Positions 55,976 through 63,978 of a DNA stretch of 64,000 nucleotides are shown piece by piece; positions within the stretch are counted from its first letter, which is position 1, and every line of letters begins with the position of its first letter. Position numbers and translations under genes: made by a program. Source of the stretch: Candidatus Aegiribacteria sp. MLS_C (GTDB lineage Bacteria; Fermentibacterota; Fermentibacteria; Fermentibacterales; JCC-6). The notes under the pieces were generated by a model. That model ran no database searches. It was given only the letters and a program-made list of their open reading frames with translations, and was not told the DNA's origin. Location of the stretch: NCBI GenBank assembly GCA_002030045.1, contig LQBI01000001.1, positions 207,538-271,537 on the forward strand, read 5' to 3'.

Positions 55976-56697
55976 TCCCGGACGATCTCCGCAGAGCAGT
56001 GCCCCCCGGTACGGGAAGCGTGGAGGTCATCGTGCCGGTCTACAACGAGGAGGCAATCCTCAGGGGCCAGCTGGAGCCGGTACTGTGCGGGCTGCCGGAA
56101 GTCTTCCGCGTTCTGGCGGTGGAGAACGGCTCCACAGACTCGACACCGGAGATCCTCGAAGCACTCTCCGGCCGGTACGGGAACCTGGCCTTCATGTCCC
56201 TGCCGGAACCGAACTACGGTCTCGCCATGAAGCGGGGGCTGATGGCGGCCGATGCGGAGATAATCGTTGTGGACGATCTGGACGTCCTGGACCTGGACTT
56301 CTGGCGCAGGGGCCTGGATCTGCTGGCCGGCGGGAATGTGGACCTGGTACAGGGGTCCAAGGTACTTGCGGGAAAGGACGACAGGAGGCCCTTCGTCAGA
56401 AGGGCCGCCACACTGACCCTCACCTTCCTCCTAAGGAGGCTGCTTGGTTACGATGGTACTGACACCCACGGTCCCAAGGTGCTATGGAGAAGGTCGATAG
56501 AGGGTATTCCTGAAGAATGCCGCCTGGAGCTGGACATTTTTCCCACCGAGCTGGTGATAAGGGCTCAGAGAAGGGGGGTCAGGATAAGGGAGATCCCGAT
56601 ACACCTGAAGGAGATAAGGGAGACCCCGCTGCCGCTCCGCAGGAGGGTCCCCAGGGCGTTGCGCGATATCTGGAGGCTTCACAGGACGCTGGGCTGA
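55972..56697 (+). CDS. Family 2 glycosyltransferase (dolichol-phosphate-mannose-synthase-like)
   Basis: The 241-residue protein has the GT-A fold: VEVIVPVYNEEAILRGQLEPVL, AVENGSTDSTPEILEAL, GLAMKRGLMAADAEIIVVDDLDVLD (DxD) and RRLLGYDGTDTHGPKVLWRR. It lacks C-terminal membrane helices, so it resembles soluble DPM1-type transferases that move a sugar to a polyprenyl-phosphate carrier. Donor and acceptor are unknown. It ends the long plus-strand run that starts at 44419. Confidence 0.83.
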   Translation: MIPDDLRRAVPPGTGSVEVIVPVYNEEAILRGQLEPVLCGLPEVFRVLAVENGSTDSTPEILEALSGRYGNLAFMSLPEPNYGLAMKRGLMAADAEIIVVDDLDVLDLDFWRRGLDLLAGGNVDLVQGSKVLAGKDDRRPFVRRAATLTLTFLLRRLLGYDGTDTHGPKVLWRRSIEGIPEECRLELDIFPTELVIRAQRRGVRIREIPIHLKEIRETPLPLRRRVPRALRDIWRLHRTLG

Positions 56698-56720
56698 GCC
56701 CCGTGGCCCGTGACTGCTGA

Positions 56721-57332
56721 TCAGAGGCCTGTGAGTTTCAGGACCGAGACCGAGCCGCCTCCCGTGACCCTCGCGAAATACACCCCTGTCCGGGACCCTT
56801 CCGGATCACCGAACACGAAGCTTCCGTCGAACTCCCCGCCGCCGACCAGGGTCCCACTCAGATCGTAGATGCCTATGGAGGCGCCGTCGCCCCAGCCTTC
56901 ACCGGTTATGGTCACATGTCCCGAGAAGGGGTTGGCGGAGGCGTTCATGCATGGAGAAGGAACCGGTCCGGGGCCCTCGATGCCCTCGGTCAGGTCCACC
57001 CTGTATATCTTGTCATTCTCGATGTCGCTGACCCACAGGAAGCCCTCGTCGTCAATGGTCACGCCCCTCGCGCCGGGGAGCACGCTGCTGTCCAAGAAGT
57101 CTATCATCTGATCGTTCTGGTCGTAGAGGCGCATTGGCATGCTGGACCAGTCGGTGGCAACCCAGACGTTGCCTTCCGGCGTCATGGCGATGTCCCTTGT
57201 CTGGCTTCCGCCGGAGTAGTAGACCCAGGCGTACCTGGAGTATATCCCCGGAGCCACGTAGCGGTAGGTGGTGTTCTGGGCCCTTGAGCTTACGAACAGA
57301 TAACCACTGCAGTTGGCGCCTAGTCCCGTCAC
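56721..57332 (-). pseudogene. C-terminal part of an interrupted secreted propeller protein, with sorting-type domain
   Basis: This is the downstream half of one open frame cut by an in-frame TGA at 57353-57351. It continues the propeller blades (SQTRDIAMTPEGNVWVATD, ARGVTIDDEGFLWVSDIEN) and ends in a C-terminal module (NPFSGHVTITGEGWG, IYDLSGTLVG, RTGVYFARVTGGG) like those of the C25 and CotH proteins. The GTG at 57332 is only where the open frame formally restarts and has no ribosome-binding site. Both halves share one reading frame, so a single base change separates them. Confidence 0.7.
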
Positions 57333-57350
57333 CGACGAGACGGGATTGCC

Positions 57351-57701
57351 TCAACCGCCGCACATGCCGACGGCGCCGAGGTATCCTCCGGAAGTGTCGT
57401 ACTTGTACACGTAACCGTTGGTGGCGTTGTTCCACGCCCCCACGTATACGTACCCGTTCTCCACGGCGAGACCGGTGCCGTAGTAACCGGTGGCTATGGC
57501 GGCGGTGAATGAACCGGTGACCTGGCCCGACGAGGGGTCCATGGCGTACACCATCTTGTTCACCGCGTCCAGCGCCCAGAGTGTTCCGCTCTCCCAGCCC
57601 AGGCCGGAAATGTCCCCGGCAGGGGAGTCGAAGGTCTCTACAATGCTCCTGGCCGGTGCCAGGGCGGCCAGCAGCAGTACGGCGAACAGGCTTCTCCTCA
57701 T
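57351..57701 (-). pseudogene. N-terminal part of the interrupted secreted propeller protein
   Basis: ATG 57701 with AGAGGAAAG upstream opens a 116-codon frame: a signal peptide (RRSLFAVLLLAALAPA), then first blades (ISGLGWESGTLWALDAVNKMVYAMD, LAVENGYVYVGAWNNATNGYVYKYD) up to MCGG, then TGA. The sequence after the stop continues the same fold in the same frame. A nonsense mutation (CGA or TGG to TGA) is the simplest reading; a sequencing error or recoding are alternatives. If translated only to the stop, the product would lack its sorting module. Confidence 0.7.
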
Positions 57702-57814
57702 CGACTTTCCTCTTTCATGCTCGGGTCCCGCGGTACACCTGTCATGCAGGCGGTATCATACCTGAACGGTAGGTAATGGAAAACCCCGGCGCATGCAGGA
57801 GTTTCCCCCGCTTC

Positions 57815-57843
57815 TTGACCAGTGAACATATGTTCACTATTCT
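57815..57843 (+). promoter_or_regulatory. LexA-type SOS promoter/operator for the DUF6504-dinB operon
   Basis: TTGACC (57815-57820) and TATTCT (57838-57843) are 17 bases apart, and the spacer is almost wholly the perfect 18-base palindrome AGTGAACATATGTTCACT (57821-57838). Its core GAACATATGTTC matches the Bacillus/actinobacterial-type LexA box GAAC-N4-GTTC. The two genes downstream include DNA polymerase IV, a classic SOS gene. Confidence 0.82.
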
Positions 57844-57882
57844 ATGTGCCGCGGAGGGGAGAGGGGTGAAGGAGTCGGTACT

Positions 57883-58137
57883 TTGGTCACGAGGTACAAC
57901 GAGCCGGTGGAGATGATAGGCCATTTCTGCAGGGGCAGGGTCCGTCCATGCAGGTTCAGGTGGAACGGCAGGGTGTATCGCATATCCTCCGTATCCTCGC
58001 ACTGGGAGACCAGGGAGGGCGCCTACCCGCTTTACCATTACGTCGTCCGCACCAGGGGCGAGGACGTGTACGAAATCCACTTCGACACCTCCGATCTCTC
58101 CTGGACCCTGGACTTCCACTACTCCGAGAACGGCTGA
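57883..58137 (+). CDS. Small DUF6504-like protein, SOS operon partner of dinB
   Basis: The 84-residue protein matches the DUF6504 pattern: NEPVEMIGHF, RPCRFRWNGRVYRISSVSSHWE, YHYVVRTRGEDVYEIHFD and SWTLDFHY. Members of this family often sit beside translesion polymerase genes. TTG 57883 is chosen because AAGGAG lies eight bases upstream and because the in-frame ATG at 57844 falls immediately after the -10 box, too close to be in the transcript with a leader. Ten bases separate it from dinB. Biochemical role unknown. Confidence 0.75.
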   Translation: MVTRYNEPVEMIGHFCRGRVRPCRFRWNGRVYRISSVSSHWETREGAYPLYHYVVRTRGEDVYEIHFDTSDLSWTLDFHYSENG

Positions 58138-58147
58138 GGAGGCTCCG

Positions 58148-59299
58148 GTGAGGGTCATATTCCACATAGACATGGACACCTACTTCGTATCGGTGGAACG
58201 TCTCTCCTTCCCGTGGCTCCGCGGCAGGCCGGTGATAGTGGGCGGCAGGACCCTCCGCTCGGTGGTGGCTTCCTGCAGCTACGAGGCCAGGGAGCTGGGG
58301 GTGAGGTCCGGCATGCCAATTGTGGACGCCATGCGGCTGGCTCCGGGTGCCGCGGTGATATCCGGCAGCCACGGCAGTTACTCCTCCTACACCAGGAGGA
58401 TACTCGAGGTTCTCCTCTCCCATTCACCGATAGTTGACCCGGCAAGCATAGACGAGGCTTTCATTGACGTCAGTGGGGTCATAGGCGGCGGGGAACCCCG
58501 GGAACTCGCCGGAAGGATACAGAGGGACATACTTGATACCACAGGGCTCTGGGCCAGCATCGGTATGGCGGAGAACAGGTTCCTGGCGAAGATGGCCTCG
58601 CGCAGGGCCAAGCCCCGGGGAATAACGGGGCTGGGTCCCGATGACATAGCCGATTTCCCGGTGGGAAGCATATGGGGGGTGGGACCTGCCACCCGGAGGC
58701 GTTTCCTGAGCCTGGGAATAGAGAGGATATCCCAGCTCAGGGGGTTCACCAGGCAGCAGCTGAAGGCCCTGCTGGGAAAGCACGGTGAAAGCCTGTACCT
58801 TCTCTGCAGGGGCATCGACGATTCTCCGGTGGTACCGGGGGACCTGTCACCTGACCCGCTTTCCATAAGCAACGAGCACACCTTCGGGACCGACGTCCTG
58901 GAACCCGAGGAATACCTGCCGGTGCTGGCAATGATGAGCCAGAAGGTGGCCAGGAGGGCGAGGGACGGAGGGCTGGCCGGAAGCACCGTCACCCTCAGGT
59001 ACAGGCTGAGCAACCTGCAGAGGCGCAGCAGGTCCAGGACCCTCCCCTGTCAAACCGACAGCGCCAGGGTGATCTACACCGCAGCCCGTGACCTGGCCCG
59101 CGAGGCGGTCACCTCGCGGATCAGACTGATAGGTGTCTGCCTCAGCGCCCTCACCGACGGGGCCGACAGACAAATGGACATTTTCGGCCGGCGCAACGGC
59201 CTGGTCGACTGTGTGGTGGACCTCATCCGCCGTCGCTACGGAGAGGGGTCGGTGACCTGCGGAAGGACACTTGCACATACTCCACGGGCCGCCGTATGA
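58148..59299 (+). CDS. dinB: DNA polymerase IV (Y family)
   Basis: Pol IV performs translesion synthesis past damaged bases. The 383-residue protein has the catalytic DMD (Asp8) in FHIDMDTYFVSVE, the second metal site SIDEAFID (Asp102, Glu103), a likely steric-gate Phe13, SYEARELGVRSGM, the helix-hairpin-helix region IWGVGPATRRRFLSLG and a little-finger domain (NEHTFGTDV). There is no clear C-terminal clamp-binding motif. GTG 58148 follows AGGAGG. It is the second gene of the LexA-box operon. Confidence 0.95.
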   Translation: MRVIFHIDMDTYFVSVERLSFPWLRGRPVIVGGRTLRSVVASCSYEARELGVRSGMPIVDAMRLAPGAAVISGSHGSYSSYTRRILEVLLSHSPIVDPASIDEAFIDVSGVIGGGEPRELAGRIQRDILDTTGLWASIGMAENRFLAKMASRRAKPRGITGLGPDDIADFPVGSIWGVGPATRRRFLSLGIERISQLRGFTRQQLKALLGKHGESLYLLCRGIDDSPVVPGDLSPDPLSISNEHTFGTDVLEPEEYLPVLAMMSQKVARRARDGGLAGSTVTLRYRLSNLQRRSRSRTLPCQTDSARVIYTAARDLAREAVTSRIRLIGVCLSALTDGADRQMDIFGRRNGLVDCVVDLIRRRYGEGSVTCGRTLAHTPRAAV

Positions 59300-59340
59300 T
59301 GCTGCATGAAACGGCTGGTGCCTGCCGAGAGGAGCGAAGC

Positions 59341-60138
59341 ATGCCGGATGAGACCCGGGGGTACGAGGTCCGCGTCGGGACCTCGGGCTACAGTTTCCCC
59401 GACTGGGTGGGCCCATTCTACCCGAAGGGCATTGATAAGGGAAGGATGCTGAATTACTACTGCGGCTTCTTTCGGACCGTGGAGATAAACAGCACCTACT
59501 ACCGGACAATGCACCCGAAGGTTTCCCGTAACATGGTCGAAAAGACTCCGGAGGATTTCAGGTTCCTGGTGAAGCTCCATTCCAGCATGACCCACTCGCG
59601 TGACGCCGATGGCGGCCAGTGGAACGAGTACCACAGGATGCTGGGACCCTTCATCGAGAGCGGCAAGCTCTCGGGGCTGCTGGCGCAGTTCCCATATTCA
59701 TTCAAGCCTTCCGAGAAGGCGGTGCGCTATGTCGAGGAACTCAACGCCAGGACGGGTGACGTCCCTCTCGCAGCGGAGTTCCGTTACGACGGCTGGTACG
59801 ACGGGGACATACTGCGAAGGCTGAGCGACGGAGGGATGGCGCTTGTTTCGGTGGACCTGCCCAGACTTCCGCACCTTCCTCCCCCGGTTCCCATCTCAGG
59901 GAAACCCTTCGGCTACCTGAGGCTTCACGGCAGGAACGGTTCCCAGTGGTGGGAAGGCGGGCCTCTCAGGTATGATTACTCGTACAGCGACGGGGAACTG
60001 GAGGCGTGGTTCCCCGCTATAGACAGGCTGGGCGGTGAATCAGGGACCGTCTACGTAATGTTCAACAACTGCCATTTCGGACAGGCAGCGAGGAACGCCA
60101 TGAGGCTGAAGGAACTGTTCAGGGGAGAGGTAACATGA
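59341..60138 (+). CDS. DUF72 (YecE-like) family protein
   Basis: The 265-residue TIM-barrel protein begins VRVGTSGYSFPDWVGPFYP and has VEINSTYYRTM, FLVKLHSSMTH, LLAQFPYSFKPSEK, LAAEFRYDGWY and YVMFNNCHFGQAARNAM, all DUF72 hallmarks. The reaction of the family is unknown. ATG 59341 has GAGAGGAG upstream; an earlier in-frame ATG at 59296 overlaps dinB. It may be the third gene of the SOS transcript because no promoter is visible between. It overlaps the next gene by four bases. Confidence 0.9.
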   Translation: MPDETRGYEVRVGTSGYSFPDWVGPFYPKGIDKGRMLNYYCGFFRTVEINSTYYRTMHPKVSRNMVEKTPEDFRFLVKLHSSMTHSRDADGGQWNEYHRMLGPFIESGKLSGLLAQFPYSFKPSEKAVRYVEELNARTGDVPLAAEFRYDGWYDGDILRRLSDGGMALVSVDLPRLPHLPPPVPISGKPFGYLRLHGRNGSQWWEGGPLRYDYSYSDGELEAWFPAIDRLGGESGTVYVMFNNCHFGQAARNAMRLKELFRGEVT

Positions 60139-61106
60139 AAAGAATCACCGTGCTGAAAGCTCTGACGCTGTCCTCCGTAATGATCCTTCCGCTGGGCTGC
60201 GGTGTGACCGGCCCCGACATGTCCGTGGATTTCCCCTTCTACTTCCTTCAGGACGTGTCCACCGCGACCCTTCCCATGCACTGCTGCTACCTCGGCTCCG
60301 GCGATGACGGCGTGGCAGCCTCCGACAGCGTCTATTTCATCGACTACCAGCAGGGTTACTGCCTTGCGAAGGTGGGGGTCCAGGGTTATTCTGTGGAGGA
60401 CGTGGCGGCAACCGCAGAGGGAGGATACGCCATGGCCCTCTGCGGCAACCTGCTGTTCTACATAAGCGACGGGACCTATGTGGTCCATGACCCGGTCCCC
60501 CTGGGTTCCTACGGCAGGTTCCTGCTCACCGACCCCGTAGGCGGGAGCTGGCACGTCTACTCGGTGGGGGCCGACGGGACCATCACCACGATCAATACTC
60601 AATCATGGGACGTGGTGGCCGTTGATGACCCACCGGACCTGGAGGATCCTGTGGCAGCCGCAATATCCGCTGGCGGTACTGCGATCTTCGTAGCCGACGG
60701 CAGCGACGACACGATCAGGAAGATCTCCACCGGTGACCTGGGGACCGTAGTTGCGGAATGTCATGTGCCCGGTGGTGTTGCGGACATGTACGCGGGAGCC
60801 GGCAACCTCGTGTACGCAGCTGCCGATTCTCTGAGCGAGATCTGGGCGGTGGATACAGGCTCATGCCAGCCCTACGAAACCTATGACATCTCGAGCCCTG
60901 CACTGGCCGTGGCGGTGACCCCCGACGGAGGCTACATCTACATTGCCCACCAGAGCGGCGGTCTGACCGTCATAAGTGCTGAGAACGGGGAGGTGGAGGC
61001 ATCCTCCTCCAGCTACGGAACGGTCTACGACATGGCTGTGAACGGAAGCGGGAGCAGGACTCTGATCTGCTCCAATCTCGGCAAGATCATAACCCTCGAG
61101 AAGTAG
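60135..61106 (+). CDS. Lipoprotein with YVTN-like beta-propeller
   Basis: The 323-residue protein has a lipoprotein signal (MKRITVLKALTLSSVMILPLGC). It then forms repeated blades (EDVAATAEGGYAMALCGN, AAAISAGGTAIFVADGSDDTIRKIS, LAVAVTPDGGYIYIAHQSGGLTVIS, VYDMAVNGSGSRTLICSN) typical of YVTN/WD40-like propellers. It is predicted to sit on the outer or inner membrane facing the periplasm; ligand unknown. ATG 60135 overlaps the DUF72 stop. Confidence 0.78.
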   Translation: MKRITVLKALTLSSVMILPLGCGVTGPDMSVDFPFYFLQDVSTATLPMHCCYLGSGDDGVAASDSVYFIDYQQGYCLAKVGVQGYSVEDVAATAEGGYAMALCGNLLFYISDGTYVVHDPVPLGSYGRFLLTDPVGGSWHVYSVGADGTITTINTQSWDVVAVDDPPDLEDPVAAAISAGGTAIFVADGSDDTIRKISTGDLGTVVAECHVPGGVADMYAGAGNLVYAAADSLSEIWAVDTGSCQPYETYDISSPALAVAVTPDGGYIYIAHQSGGLTVISAENGEVEASSSSYGTVYDMAVNGSGSRTLICSNLGKIITLEK

Positions 61107-61157
61107 GTCCGGCAGCGATGCTCGCCTTCCGGTCCTCCGTCCCCGGACCGCCGTCAT

Positions 61158-61179
61158 GGAAGTTTCGCGGGAAACTTCC
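61158..61179. other. Intergenic hairpin after the propeller lipoprotein
   Basis: GGAAGTTT (61158-61165) pairs with AAACTTCC (61172-61179) around a six-base loop. There is no T-run, so it would be a weak or factor-assisted terminator. The rest of the 222-base gap holds no gene I can support. Confidence 0.4.
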
Positions 61180-61328
61180 GGGAGGGGGCCGCCGTTGTGT
61201 TCCGGCCCCTTTCCGGGAGCAGCCGGAAGGCTGGGTCCCATGGGCAGGTGGACCGGGGAGAGACTGGATGGGTGCGGGCACCTGATGGACGGTATTCCGG
61301 AGCAGGGACTGTCGGAGGTGTTCCTGGA

Positions 61329-62051
61329 ATGATCGGAGACGGAGTGCTGGAGGCTATCGGCGAGGAGCTGAGGAAGCACGCCGATCCGGAAAGGGCCGAG
61401 TCTCACATGAGGTTCTTCAGGACCGGACCCGGCCAGTACGGCGAGGGAGACCGGTTCCTCGGAGTGAGGGTTCCGCACATACGTTCCGCCGTGAAGGCCT
61501 TCAGGGGTCTGACACCGGACCACTGCGGCCGTCTTCTCGGATCGCCGTGGCACGAGGAGAGACTGTTCGCCCTGCTTTCGATGGTCGACCTCTTCGAAAG
61601 GGGTGACGAGGATCCCAGGGAGGCTGTCTACAGTCTATACATGGCCAGCACCGACAGGGTGAACAGCTGGGATCTGGTGGACCTCTCCGCGCCGGGTATA
61701 CCCGGAGCCCGGCTCTTCCACAGGGACAGGTCGCCACTGTACGAACTGGCCCGGAACGGGCACCTCTGGGAGAGGAGGATAGCCGTGGTGGCCACCCACT
61801 ACTTCATACGCAGGAACGACTTCGACGATACCCTGGGAATATCGGAGGTCCTTCTGAAGGACGGCCACGACCTGATACACAAGGCGGTGGGCTGGATGCT
61901 GCGTGAAGTGGGCAAGAGGGACCTGGCCGCCGAGGAGAGCTTCCTGAAGATCCACTGCCGCGAAATGCCCAGGACCATGCTCCGTTACGCGATAGAGAGG
62001 TTCCCGCAGGAGAGGAGACTGGCGTACATGGAAGGACGCCATTCGGAGTAG
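61329..62051 (+). CDS. AlkD-like DNA alkylation repair protein
   Basis: The 240-residue protein is a HEAT-like helical solenoid of the AlkC/AlkD family: FLGVRVPHIRSAVKAFRGL, HEERLFALLSMVDLFERGD, VNSWDLVDLSAPGIPG (with the Trp and Asp used by AlkD for substrate recognition), WERRIAVVATHYFIRRNDF (Arg) and HDLIHKAVGWMLREVGKRD. The family excises N3- and N7-alkylated purines without base flipping. ATG 61329 has GGAGG eleven bases upstream. It lies one gene beyond the SOS operon, so the area is rich in DNA-damage functions. Confidence 0.87.
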   Translation: MIGDGVLEAIGEELRKHADPERAESHMRFFRTGPGQYGEGDRFLGVRVPHIRSAVKAFRGLTPDHCGRLLGSPWHEERLFALLSMVDLFERGDEDPREAVYSLYMASTDRVNSWDLVDLSAPGIPGARLFHRDRSPLYELARNGHLWERRIAVVATHYFIRRNDFDDTLGISEVLLKDGHDLIHKAVGWMLREVGKRDLAAEESFLKIHCREMPRTMLRYAIERFPQERRLAYMEGRHSE

Positions 62052-62308
62052 CTGGAGTCATCCATCGTACTTTACGCGGTCCCGGCCCCTGTCCGCAGCC
62101 CGGTCATGGTCCATGACCCCGTCATCGCCGCGGGCAGCGGCAGCAGGAGGCGAGTCCTCGACACGGTACCCGTCATCGTATATACGGATCAATCTATAAA
62201 ATGCTTAACAGTATCATGGTGAACGGTTTATTGGTTTATTCGGACCTAGCATGGCACTTGCCTGCCCGTCCCCTCCGAAACCCTATTAACCGGGGAGGAT
62301 TCATTTAC

Positions 62309-63061
62309 ATGAAGTCAGGAGGTCCTGAGGTGTTCACGAGGACCGGCAGCGCGGACTTACGCGATGGTTCGGGACCTTCCGCCGTGGAAAGACCGAGCCA
62401 CGGCTCCTTCTCCACGCCCTTCGGAGAGCTTTTCATTGTGTGCACCGGGATGCGCGATTCCCCTGAGGACCTCCTGGCGGGGAGGATCACTTTCGAGATC
62501 GTGAGACGGGTGTTCACATCCATTCATGACAGGTTGCCGGAGGAGCTTTTCAGGGATTCGGTAAAGGAAGCCAACGACACGCTCTACGAAAGGACCGGAA
62601 TGGGAATAAGCCCCCATGGACATGGCGTGGACCTTGCCGCGGCACTTTTCGATACCGGCGACAGAAAGACCGGCCTGATGTGCCATGTCGGTAGCAGCCG
62701 CATATACAGGGTGAGGAACGGTGCGGTCTCGAGGCTGACACAGGATCACGTGATACCGGGGGGTCCCTTCTTCAGGGATCCCGAAGAGGCTTACTACGAG
62801 AAGCTCACCGGAGGGCGCAGGCTCGTAACCCGGACTATCGGCTCCAGGAGGGAGGTCGAACCGCAGATCGGTGGCTTTGACCTCCTGCAGGGTGACAGGT
62901 ACGTAATAGCGGCAGGATGTCCTCCGGGAAGCCTGGCAGCCCGCGACCTGCTGGCCTTCAGGTCCCGGGGAACGGAATGCTGTGCCATGATGATCAGTGA
63001 CCTCGTGAGGGCGAGGATAACGGACAGCCTGCCCGTCATCCAGGTGGTGGACCTGGAGTAG
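62309..63061 (+). CDS. PP2C-fold protein lacking metal ligands (predicted pseudophosphatase)
   Basis: The 250-residue protein follows the PP2C topology: FGELFIVCTGM (VADGMGG motif), GVDLAAALFDTGDRKTGLMCHVGSSRIYRVRNGAVSRLTQDH (GDSR motif region), RTIGSRREVEPQ and GDRYVIAAGCPPGSL (SDGL motif). At each site the metal-binding Asp is absent: DG becomes TG, GDSR becomes GSSR, SDG becomes AGC. Catalysis is therefore unlikely. ATG 62309 has GGGGAGG ten bases upstream; longer in-frame starts have poorer context. A tandem GGTTTATT pair (62225-62240) lies upstream in an AT-rich leader region. Confidence 0.7.
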   Translation: MKSGGPEVFTRTGSADLRDGSGPSAVERPSHGSFSTPFGELFIVCTGMRDSPEDLLAGRITFEIVRRVFTSIHDRLPEELFRDSVKEANDTLYERTGMGISPHGHGVDLAAALFDTGDRKTGLMCHVGSSRIYRVRNGAVSRLTQDHVIPGGPFFRDPEEAYYEKLTGGRRLVTRTIGSRREVEPQIGGFDLLQGDRYVIAAGCPPGSLAARDLLAFRSRGTECCAMMISDLVRARITDSLPVIQVVDLE

Positions 63062-63270
63062 GGGTCAGGTTTGTTATCTGGATTGCCATTTACAAAATTA
63101 ATATGAATCATAAACAGAGTATCACGGGATCGGACATGATCCGAAGCGGGCCGCACCTGCCTTTCGAAGACCATTGCATTCGTACTGCTGCTGGTCGTCC
63201 TCGGAATAGGGTTCTGCAGGACGGGACCATGGAGGGAAGACCGAAGGACCTTTGCAGTACCCGACCCCCG

Positions 63271-63903
63271 TCACCGGATCCTGAAGAGTCTCAGGGAATC
63301 CCCTCCTGTTGTCATCACCAGCCCGTGGTACTTGAAGTCCAGTTCCCTCTCCCGGCTGGTCGAATGCCTCAGCATCGCCCTGAACTGCATGGTAACGAGC
63401 TGACCGGGAATGCTGAGGCTCCCCGATGCCTCGACCGCTTCGTTCATCTCCCTGCAGTAGTAGTCCCTGCGCCCTGTCATGGATGAATCCAGCATCATGG
63501 CGAGACCCGCGTGGAGCAGCAGGGACAGGGCCGGCAGGTCACCCGGAAGGTCTGCCAGCGCAGCACTCAGCTTCCACGCGTCCTCCGCACCTTCGAGAAG
63601 AAGGCATATCCTGTCCGAGACGGAGAAGGCCGACAGTATCCTTAAGGACCGTTCCGAGCACAGGTCCGAGACGCATGATGACAGCCTGCTGATGTCCGAA
63701 GCGAGCTTCTCCTCCGACGAGCATTCCTCCGCGGGTCGAATGACCACCACCGGCCGTGCCACCGGCTCGTAGATGGAATTGTCCCGGTAGGGGAAGATAC
63801 CCTCGGCGTCCTCCCTCTTCCCTGACGCCGGCGTCCTTCCGGCAAGGTCGGCTATCGACACCTTCACAGGTTCAAGCCCCATACGTTTGAGACCGGCGAC
63901 CAC
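63271..63903 (-). CDS. Hypothetical protein with weak resemblance to a class III nucleotide cyclase C-terminal half
   Basis: From GTG 63903 the frame encodes 210 residues. The segment LSLLLHAGLAMMLDSSMTGRRDYYCREMNEAVEASGSLSIPGQLV resembles the 'iHxGxv...GxxvNxAaRi...pGqI' part of class III adenylate/guanylate cyclases. The metal-binding half is not recognisable. The same frame stays open upstream to a TAA near 63956 with plausible residues (ALTSAIRYYVVAGLKRMG) but no standard start, so the gene may be 5'-truncated. It is divergent from the gene at 63979. Function unknown. Confidence 0.5.
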   Translation of the reverse strand: MVAGLKRMGLEPVKVSIADLAGRTPASGKREDAEGIFPYRDNSIYEPVARPVVVIRPAEECSSEEKLASDISRLSSCVSDLCSERSLRILSAFSVSDRICLLLEGAEDAWKLSAALADLPGDLPALSLLLHAGLAMMLDSSMTGRRDYYCREMNEAVEASGSLSIPGQLVTMQFRAMLRHSTSRERELDFKYHGLVMTTGGDSLRLFRIR

Positions 63904-63914
63904 GTAGTACCTAA

Positions 63915-63943
63915 TTGCAGAAGTTAATGCTATGTGATATATT
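63915..63943 (+). promoter_or_regulatory. Probable promoter of the gene at the right edge
   Basis: TTGCAG (63915-63920) and TATATT (63938-63943) are 17 bases apart in an AT-rich gap. The predicted start, near 63950, falls inside the inverted repeat at 63943-63969. Confidence 0.4.
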
Positions 63944-63969
63944 TGATGGGTCTGTTATATACCCATCAA
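63943..63969. promoter_or_regulatory. Inverted repeat at the transcription start (operator or 5' mRNA hairpin)
   Basis: TTGATGGGT (63943-63951) is the exact reverse complement of ACCCATCAA (63961-63969), with a nine-base AT-rich loop. It ends one base before the GGAGG of the edge gene, so it could be a repressor site or an RNA structure limiting ribosome access. Confidence 0.6.
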
Positions 63970-63978
63970 GGAGGAAGC

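Noticed and set aside
57325..57353. Stem-loop after the TGA as a SECIS element for selenocysteine
   Set aside because: The stem is short, the loop only loosely matches, and no selenoprotein family resembles this propeller. A nonsense change is simpler; kept only as an alternative.
57844..57846. ATG as start of the DUF6504 gene
   Set aside because: It directly follows the -10 box, so it would lie at or before the transcription start. TTG 57883 has a good ribosome-binding site.
62225..62240. GGTTTATT tandem pair as a CRISPR-like or iteron repeat
   Set aside because: Only two 8-base copies with no spacers and no origin or plasmid genes nearby.
63103..63486. 127-codon plus-strand frame
   Set aside because: It is Pro/Arg/His-rich, has no ribosome-binding site, and runs antisense to the 3' part of the gene at 63271-63903.
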